Counted from the first letter of the stretch, positions 43,202-52,382 are shown. The stretch: DNA of 64,000 bases from an uncultured Lachnospiraceae bacterium (GCA_934330725.1 CAKRGM010000002.1:62001-126000); one strand, 5' to 3'. A program made the numbers and translations. Notes: generated by a model from the letters alone, not told the origin.

Positions 43202-44467
43202 TTACTGATTTGACTGTGTTTGTGCATCTGTTGCTGCATCTGAACCATCAGCTTCTCCATTTGATGCATCTGCTGTTGTACCTTCTGTTTCTACAGCATT
43301 AGTATTTAAAAATTCCTGTACTTTCTGATACAGTACCTCATATCCAAGTTCAGCATTAAGTTCCTTGCCGTATTTATCAACCATTGTCTGATAGTCTGAG
43401 TAACCATAATATGAAGCAACCTCATTACCCGTATTAGAGATATCATCAGCTGAAACAGTGATATTATTATCAGCTGCAATAATGGTTATTGCCATCTTCT
43501 CTAAAAGGTACTGCTGTGCATAATTATTTGCATATTCATTGTATGAATCTGTTGATTCAAAGCCATATACTGTTGAAAGATACTGGTCTAATGTATCACA
43601 TCCATATGTTGAACCCTTGCTTTCAAATTCCTTCTGGATGTTATCCTGTAATGTTTTCTTAAGACTATCAAGTTCATCCTGTGGATATCCTGTAACATTG
43701 ATTCCACCTGAAATAGTCTGCCATATACTCTTATATTTTGTACTGTCAAATGATGTTTTTGCATTTTCCTGGAGCTTTGACTTTACTGCTTCCTTAAGCC
43801 CATCCACTGTCGTAACTCCGCTAAATCCCATAGTTTCTGCTTTTGATGCAACCCATTCATCTGTAAGGTCTGCTACTACTGACTTCTGGATTGACTTTAC
43901 AGTAACCTTAAACACTACATCTTTACCCGCAAGATCTTTATTGTTACTGTAATCATCCGGGAACTTACATGGGATATCATGTTCCTCACCAAGTGTAAGT
44001 CCTTCAAGTCCCTTATCAAGATCTGTAATAAATCCACCTGAACCAATAGTGTATGTCTGATCAGTTGCTGTACCGCCATCAAATGCCTGACCATCAAGAT
44101 ATCCTGAGTAATCAAGAACTATCGTGTCCCCATTAGCTGTTGTACCTTCTGTAATTGACTGTGTATCCGCATACTTATTACGAAGAGATTCAATTGACTG
44201 ATTAACTGAATCGTCTGAAATCTCTAACTTTGATTTGTCAACAGCTACACTTACTCCCTTATATTCCGGTAATGTTATATATCCTTTATAAATATTAGCA
44301 TTATTTGTAATTGTTGCTGCATAATCGCCGGGTTCAATGTCGCCTACAATACTTGAACTGCTGTTTATACTGCTTTTGTTATCCCCCGCATCGTTGCTCT
44401 TTCCGCATGCTGCAAGTGAAAAGCAAAGTACAGCCGTAAGTGCCACTCCCAATAAACGTTTTCTCAT
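43202..44467 (-). CDS. Lipoprotein with trigger-factor-like FKBP and chaperone domains
   Basis: 421 aa. Signal peptide RLLGVALTAVLCFSLAAC with lipobox LAAC (Cys about residue 21), so anchored on the outer face. An FKBP-type domain around residues 105-195 (DTIVLDYSGYLDGQAFDGG, FPDDYSNNKDLAGKDVVFKV) is followed by a helical region like the trigger factor C-terminal domain (LTDEWVASKAETMGFSGV onward). The C-terminus is an acidic Thr/Asp/Ala-rich tail. Cytoplasmic trigger factor lacks a lipobox, so this is an exported foldase or chaperone, perhaps for secreted proteins. Located next to recQ, with no apparent functional link. Confidence 0.85.
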   Translation of the reverse strand: MRKRLLGVALTAVLCFSLAACGKSNDAGDNKSSINSSSSIVGDIEPGDYAATITNNANIYKGYITLPEYKGVSVAVDKSKLEISDDSVNQSIESLRNKYADTQSITEGTTANGDTIVLDYSGYLDGQAFDGGTATDQTYTIGSGGFITDLDKGLEGLTLGEEHDIPCKFPDDYSNNKDLAGKDVVFKVTVKSIQKSVVADLTDEWVASKAETMGFSGVTTVDGLKEAVKSKLQENAKTSFDSTKYKSIWQTISGGINVTGYPQDELDSLKKTLQDNIQKEFESKGSTYGCDTLDQYLSTVYGFESTDSYNEYANNYAQQYLLEKMAITIIAADNNITVSADDISNTGNEVASYYGYSDYQTMVDKYGKELNAELGYEVLYQKVQEFLNTNAVETEGTTADASNGEADGSDAATDAQTQSNQ

Positions 44468-44605
44468 AATATAAATCCTTTCATATATGCTGTATTGTAC
44501 AGAATACCGATAATAACTTTATTCTACATAACATTTATAAGTTATAGCATATCTGCTTAAAAAATAAAAGGTGTTTCACATTTTTTTAACATTTTAAAAA
44601 TGGTA

Positions 44606-44634
44606 TTTTCAAACATCCTAAATAATGATATAAT
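44606..44634 (+). promoter_or_regulatory. Promoter of aguA
   Basis: TTTTCA (44606-44611), 17 nt, TATAAT (44629-44634). Start near 44641, about 13 nt before the first stem of the leader. The remaining gap back to 44468 holds nothing else I can name. Confidence 0.6.
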
Positions 44635-44653
44635 ATACTGATTTTTCACACGG

Positions 44654-44760
44654 CTATTTGTTTCTGAGCAAAACAAATAGCTTATGATGGCATATGAGAA
44701 ATCGCCTGTGCGAATCTCTCATCGCCTCTTCGCAACAAAGCTGTAGAAATGGGGATTAGT
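44654..44760 (+). ncRNA. Structured leader A (aguA), pseudoknot-type candidate
   Basis: Perfect stem CTATTTGTTT / AAACAAATAG (44654-44663, 44671-44680) with loop CTGAGCA, then GATGGC...ATCGCC enclosing ATGAGA / TCTCAT, then AGAAATGGGG as ribosome-binding segment. Homologous along its length to leader B at 55968. A 19-codon frame (44687-44746) also runs through it but has no SD. Structure by eye. Confidence 0.5.
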
Positions 44761-45903
44761 ATGAAAATTTTGCATTCAACTCCTTTTGAGGATGGTTTTC
44801 ACATGCCGGCTGAATATGAAAAGCACTATGGCTGCATACTCATATGGCCCGAGCGTTCAGATTCATGGCAGTTTGGAGCATATGCTGCAAGAAAGGCCTT
44901 TACAGAGCTGGTTTTTGCCATAAGCCGCTTTGAACATGTTACGGTTGCAGCAAGTTATAATCAGTATAATAATGCAAGGCAGGCACTGCCTTCAAATGTC
45001 CGTGTTGTAGAAATGTCAAGCAATGATTCATGGGCAAGAGATTATGGTCCTACTTTTGTAATTGATAAAAACAGGACGCTTCGAGGGATTAACTGGTATT
45101 TCAATGCGTGGGGCGGCTTACATGATGGACTTTATTTTCCATGGGATAAGGATAATGCCATGGCAAACAAATTCTGTGACCTGTTTATGGCTGACGTATA
45201 TGATGCCCAGGATTTTGTTCTTGAAGGTGGTTCAATACACGTTGACGGTGAAGGAACTGCCCTGGTTACTGAAAACTGTCTTTTAAGCAAAGGCCGCAAT
45301 CCTTCTATGACTAAAGCCGAAATCGAAAAAAAGCTTAAAAATTATATTGGTGTCAGCAAGGTCATATGGCTTAAATATGGTATATATAATGATGAAACCA
45401 ATGAACATGTCGATAATATATGTGCATTTACAAGCCCGGGTAATGTAGTTCTTGCATGGACTGATAATAAAGATGACCCTCAGTATGCAATGTCAAAGGA
45501 CTGTCTCGACATATTAACCCGTGAATGTGATGCCAGAGGGCGTAAAATCAATGTGCACAAGCTTCCCATTCCGGAAAAACCGGTATGCATAACCAAGGCT
45601 GAATGTGAAGGACTTGACTGCATGGACTTTGAACCGACAAGGATGCCCGGCGAAAGGCTTGCCGCTTCATATGTTAATTTTTATATTGCTAATGGCGCAG
45701 TAATAATGCCAGGTTTCGCACGTCCTGATGCTGATGATGAGTTAAATGCCTGCTATGCACGTTCAGATAAAAAAGCTTACGATATAATAAAAGGATTATT
45801 TCCTGAACGTGAAATAATTCAGATATATGCAAGGGATATTCTCATAGGTGGCGGTAATATACACTGCATAACCCAGCAGATACCGGCATTTTCAATTAAA
45901 TGA
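44761..45903 (+). CDS. aguA: Agmatine deiminase
   Basis: Hydrolyses agmatine to N-carbamoylputrescine and ammonia, second step of arginine-to-putrescine via agmatine. 380 aa from ATG 44761, because ATG 44749 overlaps the SD. Guanidine-group fold residues are visible: DSWARDYGPTFV, the WYFNAWGG loop, LEGGSIHVDGEGTAL, ETNEHVDN, and the catalytic Cys in GGGNIHCITQQIP. Followed after 162 nt by the next pathway enzyme. No arginine decarboxylase is in the window, so agmatine must be imported or made elsewhere. Confidence 0.96.
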   Translation: MKILHSTPFEDGFHMPAEYEKHYGCILIWPERSDSWQFGAYAARKAFTELVFAISRFEHVTVAASYNQYNNARQALPSNVRVVEMSSNDSWARDYGPTFVIDKNRTLRGINWYFNAWGGLHDGLYFPWDKDNAMANKFCDLFMADVYDAQDFVLEGGSIHVDGEGTALVTENCLLSKGRNPSMTKAEIEKKLKNYIGVSKVIWLKYGIYNDETNEHVDNICAFTSPGNVVLAWTDNKDDPQYAMSKDCLDILTRECDARGRKINVHKLPIPEKPVCITKAECEGLDCMDFEPTRMPGERLAASYVNFYIANGAVIMPGFARPDADDELNACYARSDKKAYDIIKGLFPEREIIQIYARDILIGGGNIHCITQQIPAFSIK

Positions 45904-45992
45904 TAATATATGGTATTTTTTGTATATAATGATATTGTGTGAAAAATAATCTGACAACAAACATTTTTAAATATACTTTATACACATTATAC

Positions 45993-46065
45993 ACAGGTTT
46001 TGTGTTTTGCACACCGTACACATACCTGTTTCAATACGAAAAAGTGTGCAGAAACGGAGTACATT
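45993..46065 (+). ncRNA. Structured leader (aguB), H-type pseudoknot candidate
   Basis: Stem 1 ACAGGT / ACCTGT (45993-45998, 46024-46029). Its loop contains GCACAC (46009-46014), perfectly complementary to GTGTGC (46044-46049) just before AGAAACGGAG. Same geometry as the plsC leader. By-eye structure. Confidence 0.5.
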
Positions 46066-46944
46066 TTGAAAAAGGTAAAAATAGCTGCTGTACAGATGTC
46101 ATGCTCTGACGATATTTACAGTAATATTCAAAAAGCTGATACGTTTGTTAAGGCTGCAGCCGGTGATAATGCAAATATAATTCTGCTTCCTGAACTTTTT
46201 GAAACACAATATTTTTGTCAGGAACGCAATTATGAATACTACAAACTTGCAACTACTGTTGATGAAAATCCGGCTGTTAAGCACTTTAAAAAAGTCTGCA
46301 GGGACTTAAAGGTCGTTATGCCAATAAGTTTTTTTGAAAAGAGTGGCAACACATGCTTTAATTCTATTGCAATGATTGATGCTGACGGAAGCATTTCAGG
46401 TATATATAGAAAAACGCATATTCCTGATGATCACTATTACCAGGAAAAATTCTATTTTTCACCTGGAGACACCGGATTTAAGGTATGGAACACCGCTTAT
46501 GCCAAAGTTGGTGTGGGAATATGCTGGGATCAGTGGTTTCCTGAAACCGCAAGGTGCATGGCTCTGATGGGCGCTGAGATTTTATTATATCCTACCGCAA
46601 TAGGCTCTGAACCGATTCTTGAATGTGACAGCATGCCGCACTGGCAAAGAGTAATGCAGGGTCACTCAGCGGCAAATATAATTCCAGTTGCCGCAGCAAA
46701 CCGTATTGGTAAAGAAACGGTAACTGCTTCATTTGACAATGGCGGACAGGAATCCAGTCTTTTATTTTATGGCTCTTCATTTATTACGGATGAAACCGGA
46801 AATATCACTGCCCAGGCTGACAGAACATCCGAATGTTTCATTTCATATGAGACTGATCTTGATGAAGTGGCCAGTATGCGGCGTGACTGGGGGCTTTTCC
46901 GTGACAGGCGTCCTGAACACTATACACCAATCCTTCATATGTAA
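46066..46944 (+). CDS. aguB: N-carbamoylputrescine amidase
   Basis: Nitrilase-superfamily enzyme converting N-carbamoylputrescine to putrescine, CO2 and ammonia. 292 aa starting at TTG 46066 (KKVKIAAVQMSC), which has GGAG at 6 nt; an ATG at 46000 would place 22 extra residues inside the leader stem. Catalytic triad context: Glu in LLPELFETQYFC, Lys in RKTHIPDDHYYQEKF, Cys in VGVGICWDQWFPE. The rare TTG and structured leader suggest tuned translation. Confidence 0.96.
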   Translation: MKKVKIAAVQMSCSDDIYSNIQKADTFVKAAAGDNANIILLPELFETQYFCQERNYEYYKLATTVDENPAVKHFKKVCRDLKVVMPISFFEKSGNTCFNSIAMIDADGSISGIYRKTHIPDDHYYQEKFYFSPGDTGFKVWNTAYAKVGVGICWDQWFPETARCMALMGAEILLYPTAIGSEPILECDSMPHWQRVMQGHSAANIIPVAAANRIGKETVTASFDNGGQESSLLFYGSSFITDETGNITAQADRTSECFISYETDLDEVASMRRDWGLFRDRRPEHYTPILHM

Positions 46945-47017
46945 TGCTGCTGTAATGTTGCATATCAGATATACATATCAACATACACCTGCATTTTTAA
47001 GAAGATTATCCACAAAT

Positions 47018-47093
47018 GTTTGTGTGTTTACGCACACAGAAACACAAACTGTAAATATTTAATTAAAATACGTGTGCAGAAATGAGGATTCTT
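47018..47093 (+). ncRNA. Structured leader (plsC), H-type pseudoknot candidate
   Basis: Stem 1 GTTTGTGT / ACACAAAC (47018-47025, 47042-47049), loop GCACAC (47032-47037), downstream partner GTGTGC (47072-47077), then AGAAATGAGG. Both six-base loop and partner are identical to those of the aguB leader while the stem 1 sequences differ. Confidence 0.5.
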
Positions 47094-47834
47094 ATGATAA
47101 GAATTACACTTGTTGTACTTTTCCTGTTATTATTTTTTATACTAAGTCTTATACTGCTGCCTTTTGAATGGCTTATCGGCAAATTCGACATGTCATTTAA
47201 AGAGCGCAGCTCACTGCGGATAGTAAGAAGGGCATTCCGGATAGTTCTTTTTATTTCCGGGGTAAAAACAACCGTTATAGGTCTTGAAAATATTCCAGAA
47301 GATGAGCCTGTTCTTTTTGTTGGAAATCACAACAGCTTTTTTGATATTGTAATTGCCTATACCCTTATGAAAAAACCAACTGGATTTGTTGCCAAAAAAG
47401 AATTAAATGCATTTCTTTTTGTAAGAAGATGGATGAGAAATCTCTATTGTCTTTTCCTTGACAGAAAAAATATCAAAGAAGGCTTAAAAACAATTCTTCT
47501 TGGTATTGATTACATTAAAAAAGGTGTTTCCATCGTTATCTTCCCGGAAGGTACACGAAATAAAACTCATGATGGCATTCTGCCATTTCACTCCGGAAGC
47601 TTTAAATTAGCAGAAAAATCCGGATGCAAAATTGTACCTATGGTACAAAATAACACAGGCGCTGTATTTGAGGACCAGTTCCCAAGAATAAAATCAACAC
47701 ATACAGTTATCGAATTTGGCAAACCAATTGATTTAAATGAACTTTCAAAGGAAGAGCGCAAAAATATTGCCCAATATACACATGATATACTTTCAGAAAT
47801 TTATGAAAAAAATAAATCACTTGTTTGCAAATAA
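47094..47834 (+). CDS. plsC: 1-acyl-sn-glycerol-3-phosphate acyltransferase-like protein
   Basis: Second acyl transfer in phosphatidic acid synthesis, at the membrane. 246 aa from ATG 47094 (ATG 47082 overlaps the SD). N-terminal membrane helix (ITLVVLFLLLFFILSLILL). Acyltransferase motif NHNSFFD (H-X4-D) near residue 77, FPEGTR near 152, and MVQNNTG further on. Third consecutive plus-strand gene with a pseudoknot-type leader; no pathway link to the agu genes is obvious. Substrate by family only. Confidence 0.9.
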   Translation: MIRITLVVLFLLLFFILSLILLPFEWLIGKFDMSFKERSSLRIVRRAFRIVLFISGVKTTVIGLENIPEDEPVLFVGNHNSFFDIVIAYTLMKKPTGFVAKKELNAFLFVRRWMRNLYCLFLDRKNIKEGLKTILLGIDYIKKGVSIVIFPEGTRNKTHDGILPFHSGSFKLAEKSGCKIVPMVQNNTGAVFEDQFPRIKSTHTVIEFGKPIDLNELSKEERKNIAQYTHDILSEIYEKNKSLVCK

Positions 47835-47854
47835 AATGCATTATGCTATAATGC
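47825..47854 (+). promoter_or_regulatory. Promoter with palindrome over the -10 box
   Basis: TTGCAA (47825-47830) at the end of plsC, 16 nt, TATAAT (47847-47852). The -10 sits in a perfect palindrome TGCATTAT-GCT-ATAATGCA (47836-47854), possibly an operator. Confidence 0.55.
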
Positions 47855-47888
47855 ACTCATTGAGATTAAAATTTAGGAGGACTATTAC

Positions 47889-48491
47889 ATGCCAGTTTGG
47901 GGAATTGTATTATTAGTCATTTTGGCGATTCTGCTTATTGCATTTATCGCTTTAGTGATTGTTGGAAACAAACTTCGTAAAAAACAAGATGCACAGCAGG
48001 AACAGATTGAGGCTGCAAAACAGGTCTTATCGATGCTTGTTATTGATAAAAAGAAAATGAAACTAAAAGATGCCGGACTTCCAAAAATGGTTGTTGAACA
48101 GACACCTAAGTACCTGAGGGGAAGTAAGATGCCTTTTGTAAAAGCAAAAATAGGTCCAAGAATCATGACACTTATGGCTGAGCCAAAAGTATTTGAACAG
48201 ATTCCTGTCAAAGCTGAAATCAAAGCTGAAGTAAGTGGTATCTACATAACAGGTATCAAATCAGTACGTGGTGGAAAGATTGTCGTTGAAGAAAAACCCC
48301 AGAAGGGATTAAGGAAATTCTTTAACCGCTCTAAAAAAAATGATGCGGCAGGCAAAAACATTTCAGGTTCAGCAAAGACTTCAAACCAGAAATCTACAGG
48401 TACAAAGAATTCAAACACAAAGAATACTAAAAATGGTGATTTAAAGAATGTAAATAACACATCTGCCAGGAATGCAAAAAAGAAAAAATAA
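47889..48491 (+). CDS. Membrane-anchored basic protein of unknown function
   Basis: 200 aa, SD TTTAGGAGGACTATTAC. One N-terminal membrane helix (VWGIVLLVILAILLIAFIAL) with LRKKQDAQQEQIEAAKQVLS following, a folded-looking middle (residues 50-125, KAEIKAEVSGIYITGIKSVR), and a disordered, very Lys/Asn/Ser/Thr-rich tail ending KKKK. I do not recognise a domain; likely faces the cytoplasm. Own promoter and strong terminator, so a single-gene unit. Confidence 0.7.
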   Translation: MPVWGIVLLVILAILLIAFIALVIVGNKLRKKQDAQQEQIEAAKQVLSMLVIDKKKMKLKDAGLPKMVVEQTPKYLRGSKMPFVKAKIGPRIMTLMAEPKVFEQIPVKAEIKAEVSGIYITGIKSVRGGKIVVEEKPQKGLRKFFNRSKKNDAAGKNISGSAKTSNQKSTGTKNSNTKNTKNGDLKNVNNTSARNAKKKK

Positions 48492-48528
48492 AATATTTTG
48501 ACGGTATATCTGCAGAAAAACCGAATCG

Positions 48529-48580
48529 AATACCGCCGGCTGTCACAATTAAATCTGATAGCCGGCGGTATTGTTTAATT
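48529..48580 (+). terminator. Intrinsic terminator
   Basis: Perfect 13-bp stem AATACCGCCGGCT (48529-48541) / AGCCGGCGGTATT (48560-48572), then GTTTAATTTT. Confidence 0.8.
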
Positions 48581-48667
48581 TTAAGAGAAAAGACCTTATA
48601 ACATTTTTATATATCGGATTTTTTAATATTATTATTAACTTTTTTCGCGTTAATTAATTATATATGA

Positions 48668-48815
48668 TATAATGAGTGCAAGCTCGACAACATGCTTTGC
48701 ATGTTGTCGAGCGACGAATGTCGATCATGAACGAAGTTTATGATATAATTTATATAAAATACTTTACAATTTTTTGGCTTTGTGCCAATATTGTTTAAAA
48801 TCTTTGGAGGCATTT
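48668..48815 (+). promoter_or_regulatory. Multi-hairpin leader of the nicotinate phosphoribosyltransferase gene
   Basis: TATAAT (48668-48673) is followed by a perfect 14-bp hairpin GCTCGACAACATGC-TTT-GCATGTTGTCGAGC (48682-48712), then CGAC-GAAT-GTCG (48712-48723), then ATCAT...ATGAT (48724-48744), then a second TATAAT at 48744-48749. Three hairpins in 63 nt, none followed by a T-run, so not terminators. Together with the terminator at 48529 this accounts for the 324-nt gap. Confidence 0.55.
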
Positions 48816-50276
48816 ATGCGTAATCTGACTTTATTAACTGATTTATATGAACTTACAATGATGCAGGGATATTTTAAAACAGGCAACAACCGCACTGTTA
48901 TATTCGATGCATTTCACCGCAAAAATCCCTGTGGTGGCGGCTATGCCATATCATGTGGGCTTGAGCAGGTAATTGACTATATTAAAAATCTGCATTTTTC
49001 TGATGATGATATCAAATATCTTGATAATTTAAATCTATTTGATGATGACTTTCTTGAATACTTAAGAAATTTCAGATTCACAGGAGATATTTATGCAATT
49101 CCTGAAGGAACCGTAATATTTCCAAGGGAACCTATCGTTAAGGTAATAGCTCCTATTATCGAAGCCCAGCTTGTTGAAACAGCTATTCTTAATATAATAA
49201 ATCACCAGAGCCTTATCGCAACAAAGGCTGCAAGGGTATGTTACGCTGCAAAAGGTGACGGAATAATGGAATTTGGTCTTCGCCGCGCCCAGGGTCCTGA
49301 TGCTGGTATCTATGGTGCACGTGCCGCAGTCATTGCCGGATGCGTAGGAACCAGCAACGTTCTTACCGGTCAAATGTTTGGAGTCCCTGTCAAAGGTACA
49401 CATGCGCACAGCTGGATTATGAGTTTTCCTGATGAATACACAGCATTTAAAACTTATGCAGATCTGTATCCTGACGCCTGCATTCTGCTTGTTGATACAT
49501 ATGATACGCTGCGCAGCGGCGTGCCTAACGCTATCCGTGTATTTAAGGAAATGAAAAAAGCCGGAATTGAACTTAAGGGATATGGTATAAGACTTGACTC
49601 AGGAGATTTGGCATACCTTAGTAAAAAAGCCCGTAAAATGCTTGATGATGCCGGTTTTGAAGATGCCATTATTTCTGCATCGAGCGATCTTGATGAATAC
49701 TTAATAGATTCACTAAAAACACAGGGTGCCAAAATCACTTCATGGGGTGTAGGAACAAACCTTATCACAGCAAAAGATAATCCGGCTTTTGGCGGTGTGT
49801 ACAAGCTTGCAGCTGTAATGGGGGATAATGGTAAATTTATCCCTAAGATAAAGCTTTCAGAAAATTCAGAAAAAATAACGAACCCTGGAAATAAAACTGT
49901 ATACCGTATCTATGATTCAGAAGGCATGATAACAGCTGACCTTATTGCACTAGCAGATGAAACCTACGATGCAACACAGCCGCTTCTTATATTCGATCCT
50001 GTAGAAACATGGAAGAAAACTCTTTTACAGCCAGGCGAATATACTTTAAAGGAAATAGTTGTTCCTGTATTTAAAAATGGTGAATGTGTTTACAAATCAC
50101 CAGCTGTAATGGATATTCAGAAATACTGCAGGGATGAACTTGCAACATTATGGGATGAATCAAAACGACTTGTTAATCCACATGAAATCCATGTCGATCT
50201 TTCACGTAAGCTGTATGACCTTAAATCAGAACTTCTTAACCAGTACAGTATGAAAGAGCTTAAACTTGAGCCATAA
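48816..50276 (+). CDS. pncB: Nicotinate phosphoribosyltransferase
   Basis: Salvages nicotinate to nicotinate mononucleotide for NAD synthesis. 486 aa from ATG 48816, SD TTTGGAGGCATTT. N-terminal NLTLLTDLYELTMMQGYFK and the FGLRRAQGPDAG segment are typical; the phosphorylated His lies in PVKGTHAHSWIMSF near residue 193, with GIRLDSGDLAYLSKKARKML and SWGVGTNLITAKDNPAFGGV following. Intact C-terminal domain of the long family form. The heavily structured leader suggests regulation. Confidence 0.95.
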   Translation: MRNLTLLTDLYELTMMQGYFKTGNNRTVIFDAFHRKNPCGGGYAISCGLEQVIDYIKNLHFSDDDIKYLDNLNLFDDDFLEYLRNFRFTGDIYAIPEGTVIFPREPIVKVIAPIIEAQLVETAILNIINHQSLIATKAARVCYAAKGDGIMEFGLRRAQGPDAGIYGARAAVIAGCVGTSNVLTGQMFGVPVKGTHAHSWIMSFPDEYTAFKTYADLYPDACILLVDTYDTLRSGVPNAIRVFKEMKKAGIELKGYGIRLDSGDLAYLSKKARKMLDDAGFEDAIISASSDLDEYLIDSLKTQGAKITSWGVGTNLITAKDNPAFGGVYKLAAVMGDNGKFIPKIKLSENSEKITNPGNKTVYRIYDSEGMITADLIALADETYDATQPLLIFDPVETWKKTLLQPGEYTLKEIVVPVFKNGECVYKSPAVMDIQKYCRDELATLWDESKRLVNPHEIHVDLSRKLYDLKSELLNQYSMKELKLEP

Positions 50277-50282
50277 TTTAAA

Positions 50283-50321
50283 AATAAGCCGTAAGTACCA
50301 TTATTGTACTTACGGCTTATT
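50283..50321. terminator. Bidirectional terminator between convergent genes
   Basis: Perfect 16-bp stem AATAAGCCGTAAGTAC / GTACTTACGGCTTATT with a 7-nt loop, T-rich flanks on both sides. Confidence 0.85.
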
Positions 50322-50433
50322 TATTAGATTATGATTTAAAATCAAATATCTAAATCATCTTAAAATTTATTCTTCCACAGGTTAATACTGTCCTGAAAAT
50401 GCAGCATAAAATCTGTGTAAAACAGTTTCAATT

Positions 50434-50892
50434 CTATTTAAGACTGAATTTACCTGCAGACATTATTTCTATCTGGACTTTACAGTCTGATACCTGTTCA
50501 TAATTAAGTTCAAGTGAATAATCTATTGATATATTTATTTTATCTTCCTGTCTTTCTATATCAATGCTTCTTGAAAATATTCCAAGATACAGACTTCCAA
50601 AAGGCGTTTCATAAAATGTCATTGTCTTATTGCCCTTTTCAAATGACATATGCGCTGTAACAGGCCCCTTTTTTGTTATTTCCACTGTATCCTTATCTAT
50701 TTTTATTGTATTAGTGCATTTCTTTTTTTCGCCTTCAATGGTTTCTTCATATTTAATATATTCCTTACCATTTACAACTTTATACCGCCCAATATTAATT
50801 ACTTCAACTGCGTCTTCTTCATTTTCATCACTCTCAACCGTAAGATGAAGTCCTTTTATATTAACATATACTTTTTCTTTCAAGGTTATCAT
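50434..50892 (-). CDS. DUF1934 family protein (YwiB-like)
   Basis: 152 aa beta-rich protein. KYEETIEGEKKKCTNTIKID, VTAHMSFEKGNKTMTFYETP and FGSLYLGIFSRSIDIERQ fit the lipocalin-like DUF1934 family; function unknown. ATG 50892 is only 1-2 nt from GGAGG, so TTG 50883 (KEKVYVNIKG) may be the true start. It follows murI with an 8-nt gap. Confidence 0.75.
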   Translation of the reverse strand: MITLKEKVYVNIKGLHLTVESDENEEDAVEVINIGRYKVVNGKEYIKYEETIEGEKKKCTNTIKIDKDTVEITKKGPVTAHMSFEKGNKTMTFYETPFGSLYLGIFSRSIDIERQEDKINISIDYSLELNYEQVSDCKVQIEIMSAGKFSLK

Positions 50893-50900
50893 TCCTCCAG

Positions 50901-51719
50901 TTAATATTTCTCAATATTTATCTGTTTTGTCATCGTTATATCAAATGGAAGAATTGAATTTGCAAATGCCTTAAACTTTTCGGCTGCATCACTTACATAA
51001 AATCTGTACATTGATGACGGACTGTCAACTTCACATACATTTGCAATGTTTTCTCTTTCGAGCAATCTTTTCAATTCTATTGCAGTTTCATAGGCCGGAT
51101 TTACAAGCGCAACCGAATCACCCATCACCTTTCCAATTGTGCTCCTGAGCAATGGATAATGCGTACATCCCATGATAAGTGTATCGATTCCCTTGCCCTT
51201 AAGTTCACTTAAATAACGCTCTGCAACCTGATCTGTAATCGTATCATGAAGCATCCCTTCTTCAACAAGAGGTACAAACAATGGACACGGCTTTCCTATC
51301 ACCTCGGCATCCGGTTTAAATGACTTTATAAAGCTGGCATACACACCACTATGTATAGTTCCTTCTGTTCCAATAAGACCTATCCTTCCATTTTTTGTTG
51401 TATTTGCGGCTACTTTTGCACCCGGTTTAACAACTCCTATGATTGGTATATCAAACTCCTCCTGCATTGTATCAATCGCAAATGCACTGGCGGTATTACA
51501 CGCAATAACGATTGCCTTAACATTTTCCTGTAAAAGAAAGCGGATTATCTGTCTTGAATACTTTATAATTGTCTCTTTTGATTTGCTTCCGTATGGTACC
51601 CTTGCAGTATCTCCGAAATATACAATTCTTTCATTGGGAATCTGTCTCATTATTTCCCTTGCGACCGTAAGTCCGCCTACACCTGAATCAAATACACCAA
51701 TAGGCGCTTTTGTCTCCAT
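50901..51719 (-). CDS. murI: Glutamate racemase
   Basis: Converts L- to D-glutamate for peptidoglycan. 272 aa. Catalytic cysteines in VIACNTASAFAID (near residue 73) and IMGCTHYPLL (near 184), and N-terminal IGVFDSGVGGLTVAREI, are all present. VYFGDTARVPYGSKS is conserved. Next to the DUF1934 gene. Confidence 0.97.
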   Translation of the reverse strand: METKAPIGVFDSGVGGLTVAREIMRQIPNERIVYFGDTARVPYGSKSKETIIKYSRQIIRFLLQENVKAIVIACNTASAFAIDTMQEEFDIPIIGVVKPGAKVAANTTKNGRIGLIGTEGTIHSGVYASFIKSFKPDAEVIGKPCPLFVPLVEEGMLHDTITDQVAERYLSELKGKGIDTLIMGCTHYPLLRSTIGKVMGDSVALVNPAYETAIELKRLLERENIANVCEVDSPSSMYRFYVSDAAEKFKAFANSILPFDITMTKQINIEKY

Positions 51720-51740
51720 TTTTGGTTTCCCTCCTGTGTT

Positions 51741-52382
51741 TCAATCAAATAGTTTATTTAGAAATGTAAGATATTTAAATCTATATTTATACTGTTGACG
51801 AGATTCAGTTATTGCATTATATTCATCTTCCGTCAGAATATTCTTTAATGTCTCTTTCGAGTCATCAGGAAGTACACCGCATGACGTGTCTACAAAACAC
51901 AATGGCGGATATAATACGCACCACCAGTTCTTCCCTTCCGCTTCACCTATATCTATTCTGAATGCTTCATATTTTCCTGGCGGGAAATAAACATCACCAT
52001 ATGCCTTCATTGGAAAATAGCTTTCCTCAAAATATACGTTTACGCCATAACTGCTGCCCTCTTTTTTCAGAACATCCAACGCTATATTTTTTATATCATC
52101 AATATGCTCATTTAATATCTGTCTTGATCTGGTAATATCTGATGAGCCATTTAAATAAGGCTTTATATATGTAACAACCTGATCCTTTACTTTTAACTTA
52201 AGTGCCTGATCTGCATCTGTATCACTGTTTGCCCTGACATGAAAACGTATTATCTGTTTTGCAATCCCTGACTGCACCCTCGCCTCTTCATATCTGCCAT
52301 AAATTGTTTTATATGATACTCCTGCCGACACCACAAGAACAAATATAAAAAATACCAATAGTCTGTGTTTTTTCTTTTTCAT
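51741..52382 (-). CDS. spoIIR: Stage II sporulation protein R
   Basis: Forespore-made signal that activates the SpoIIGA protease and thus sigma-E. 213 aa from ATG 52382, SD GGAGATTAGT. N-terminal membrane or signal helix (HRLLVFFIFVLVVSAGVSY). FHVRANSDTDADQALKLKVK and GEAEGKNWWCVLYPPLCF are diagnostic. Along with spoIIID and the SipL-like gene it argues that the organism keeps a sporulation programme. Confidence 0.95.
   Translation of the reverse strand: MKKKKHRLLVFFIFVLVVSAGVSYKTIYGRYEEARVQSGIAKQIIRFHVRANSDTDADQALKLKVKDQVVTYIKPYLNGSSDITRSRQILNEHIDDIKNIALDVLKKEGSSYGVNVYFEESYFPMKAYGDVYFPPGKYEAFRIDIGEAEGKNWWCVLYPPLCFVDTSCGVLPDDSKETLKNILTEDEYNAITESRQQYKYRFKYLTFLNKLFD

Noticed and set aside
44687..44746. 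19-codon frame in the aguA leader
   Set aside because: No SD, and the homologous leader B has a different frame; sequence conservation is better explained by RNA structure.
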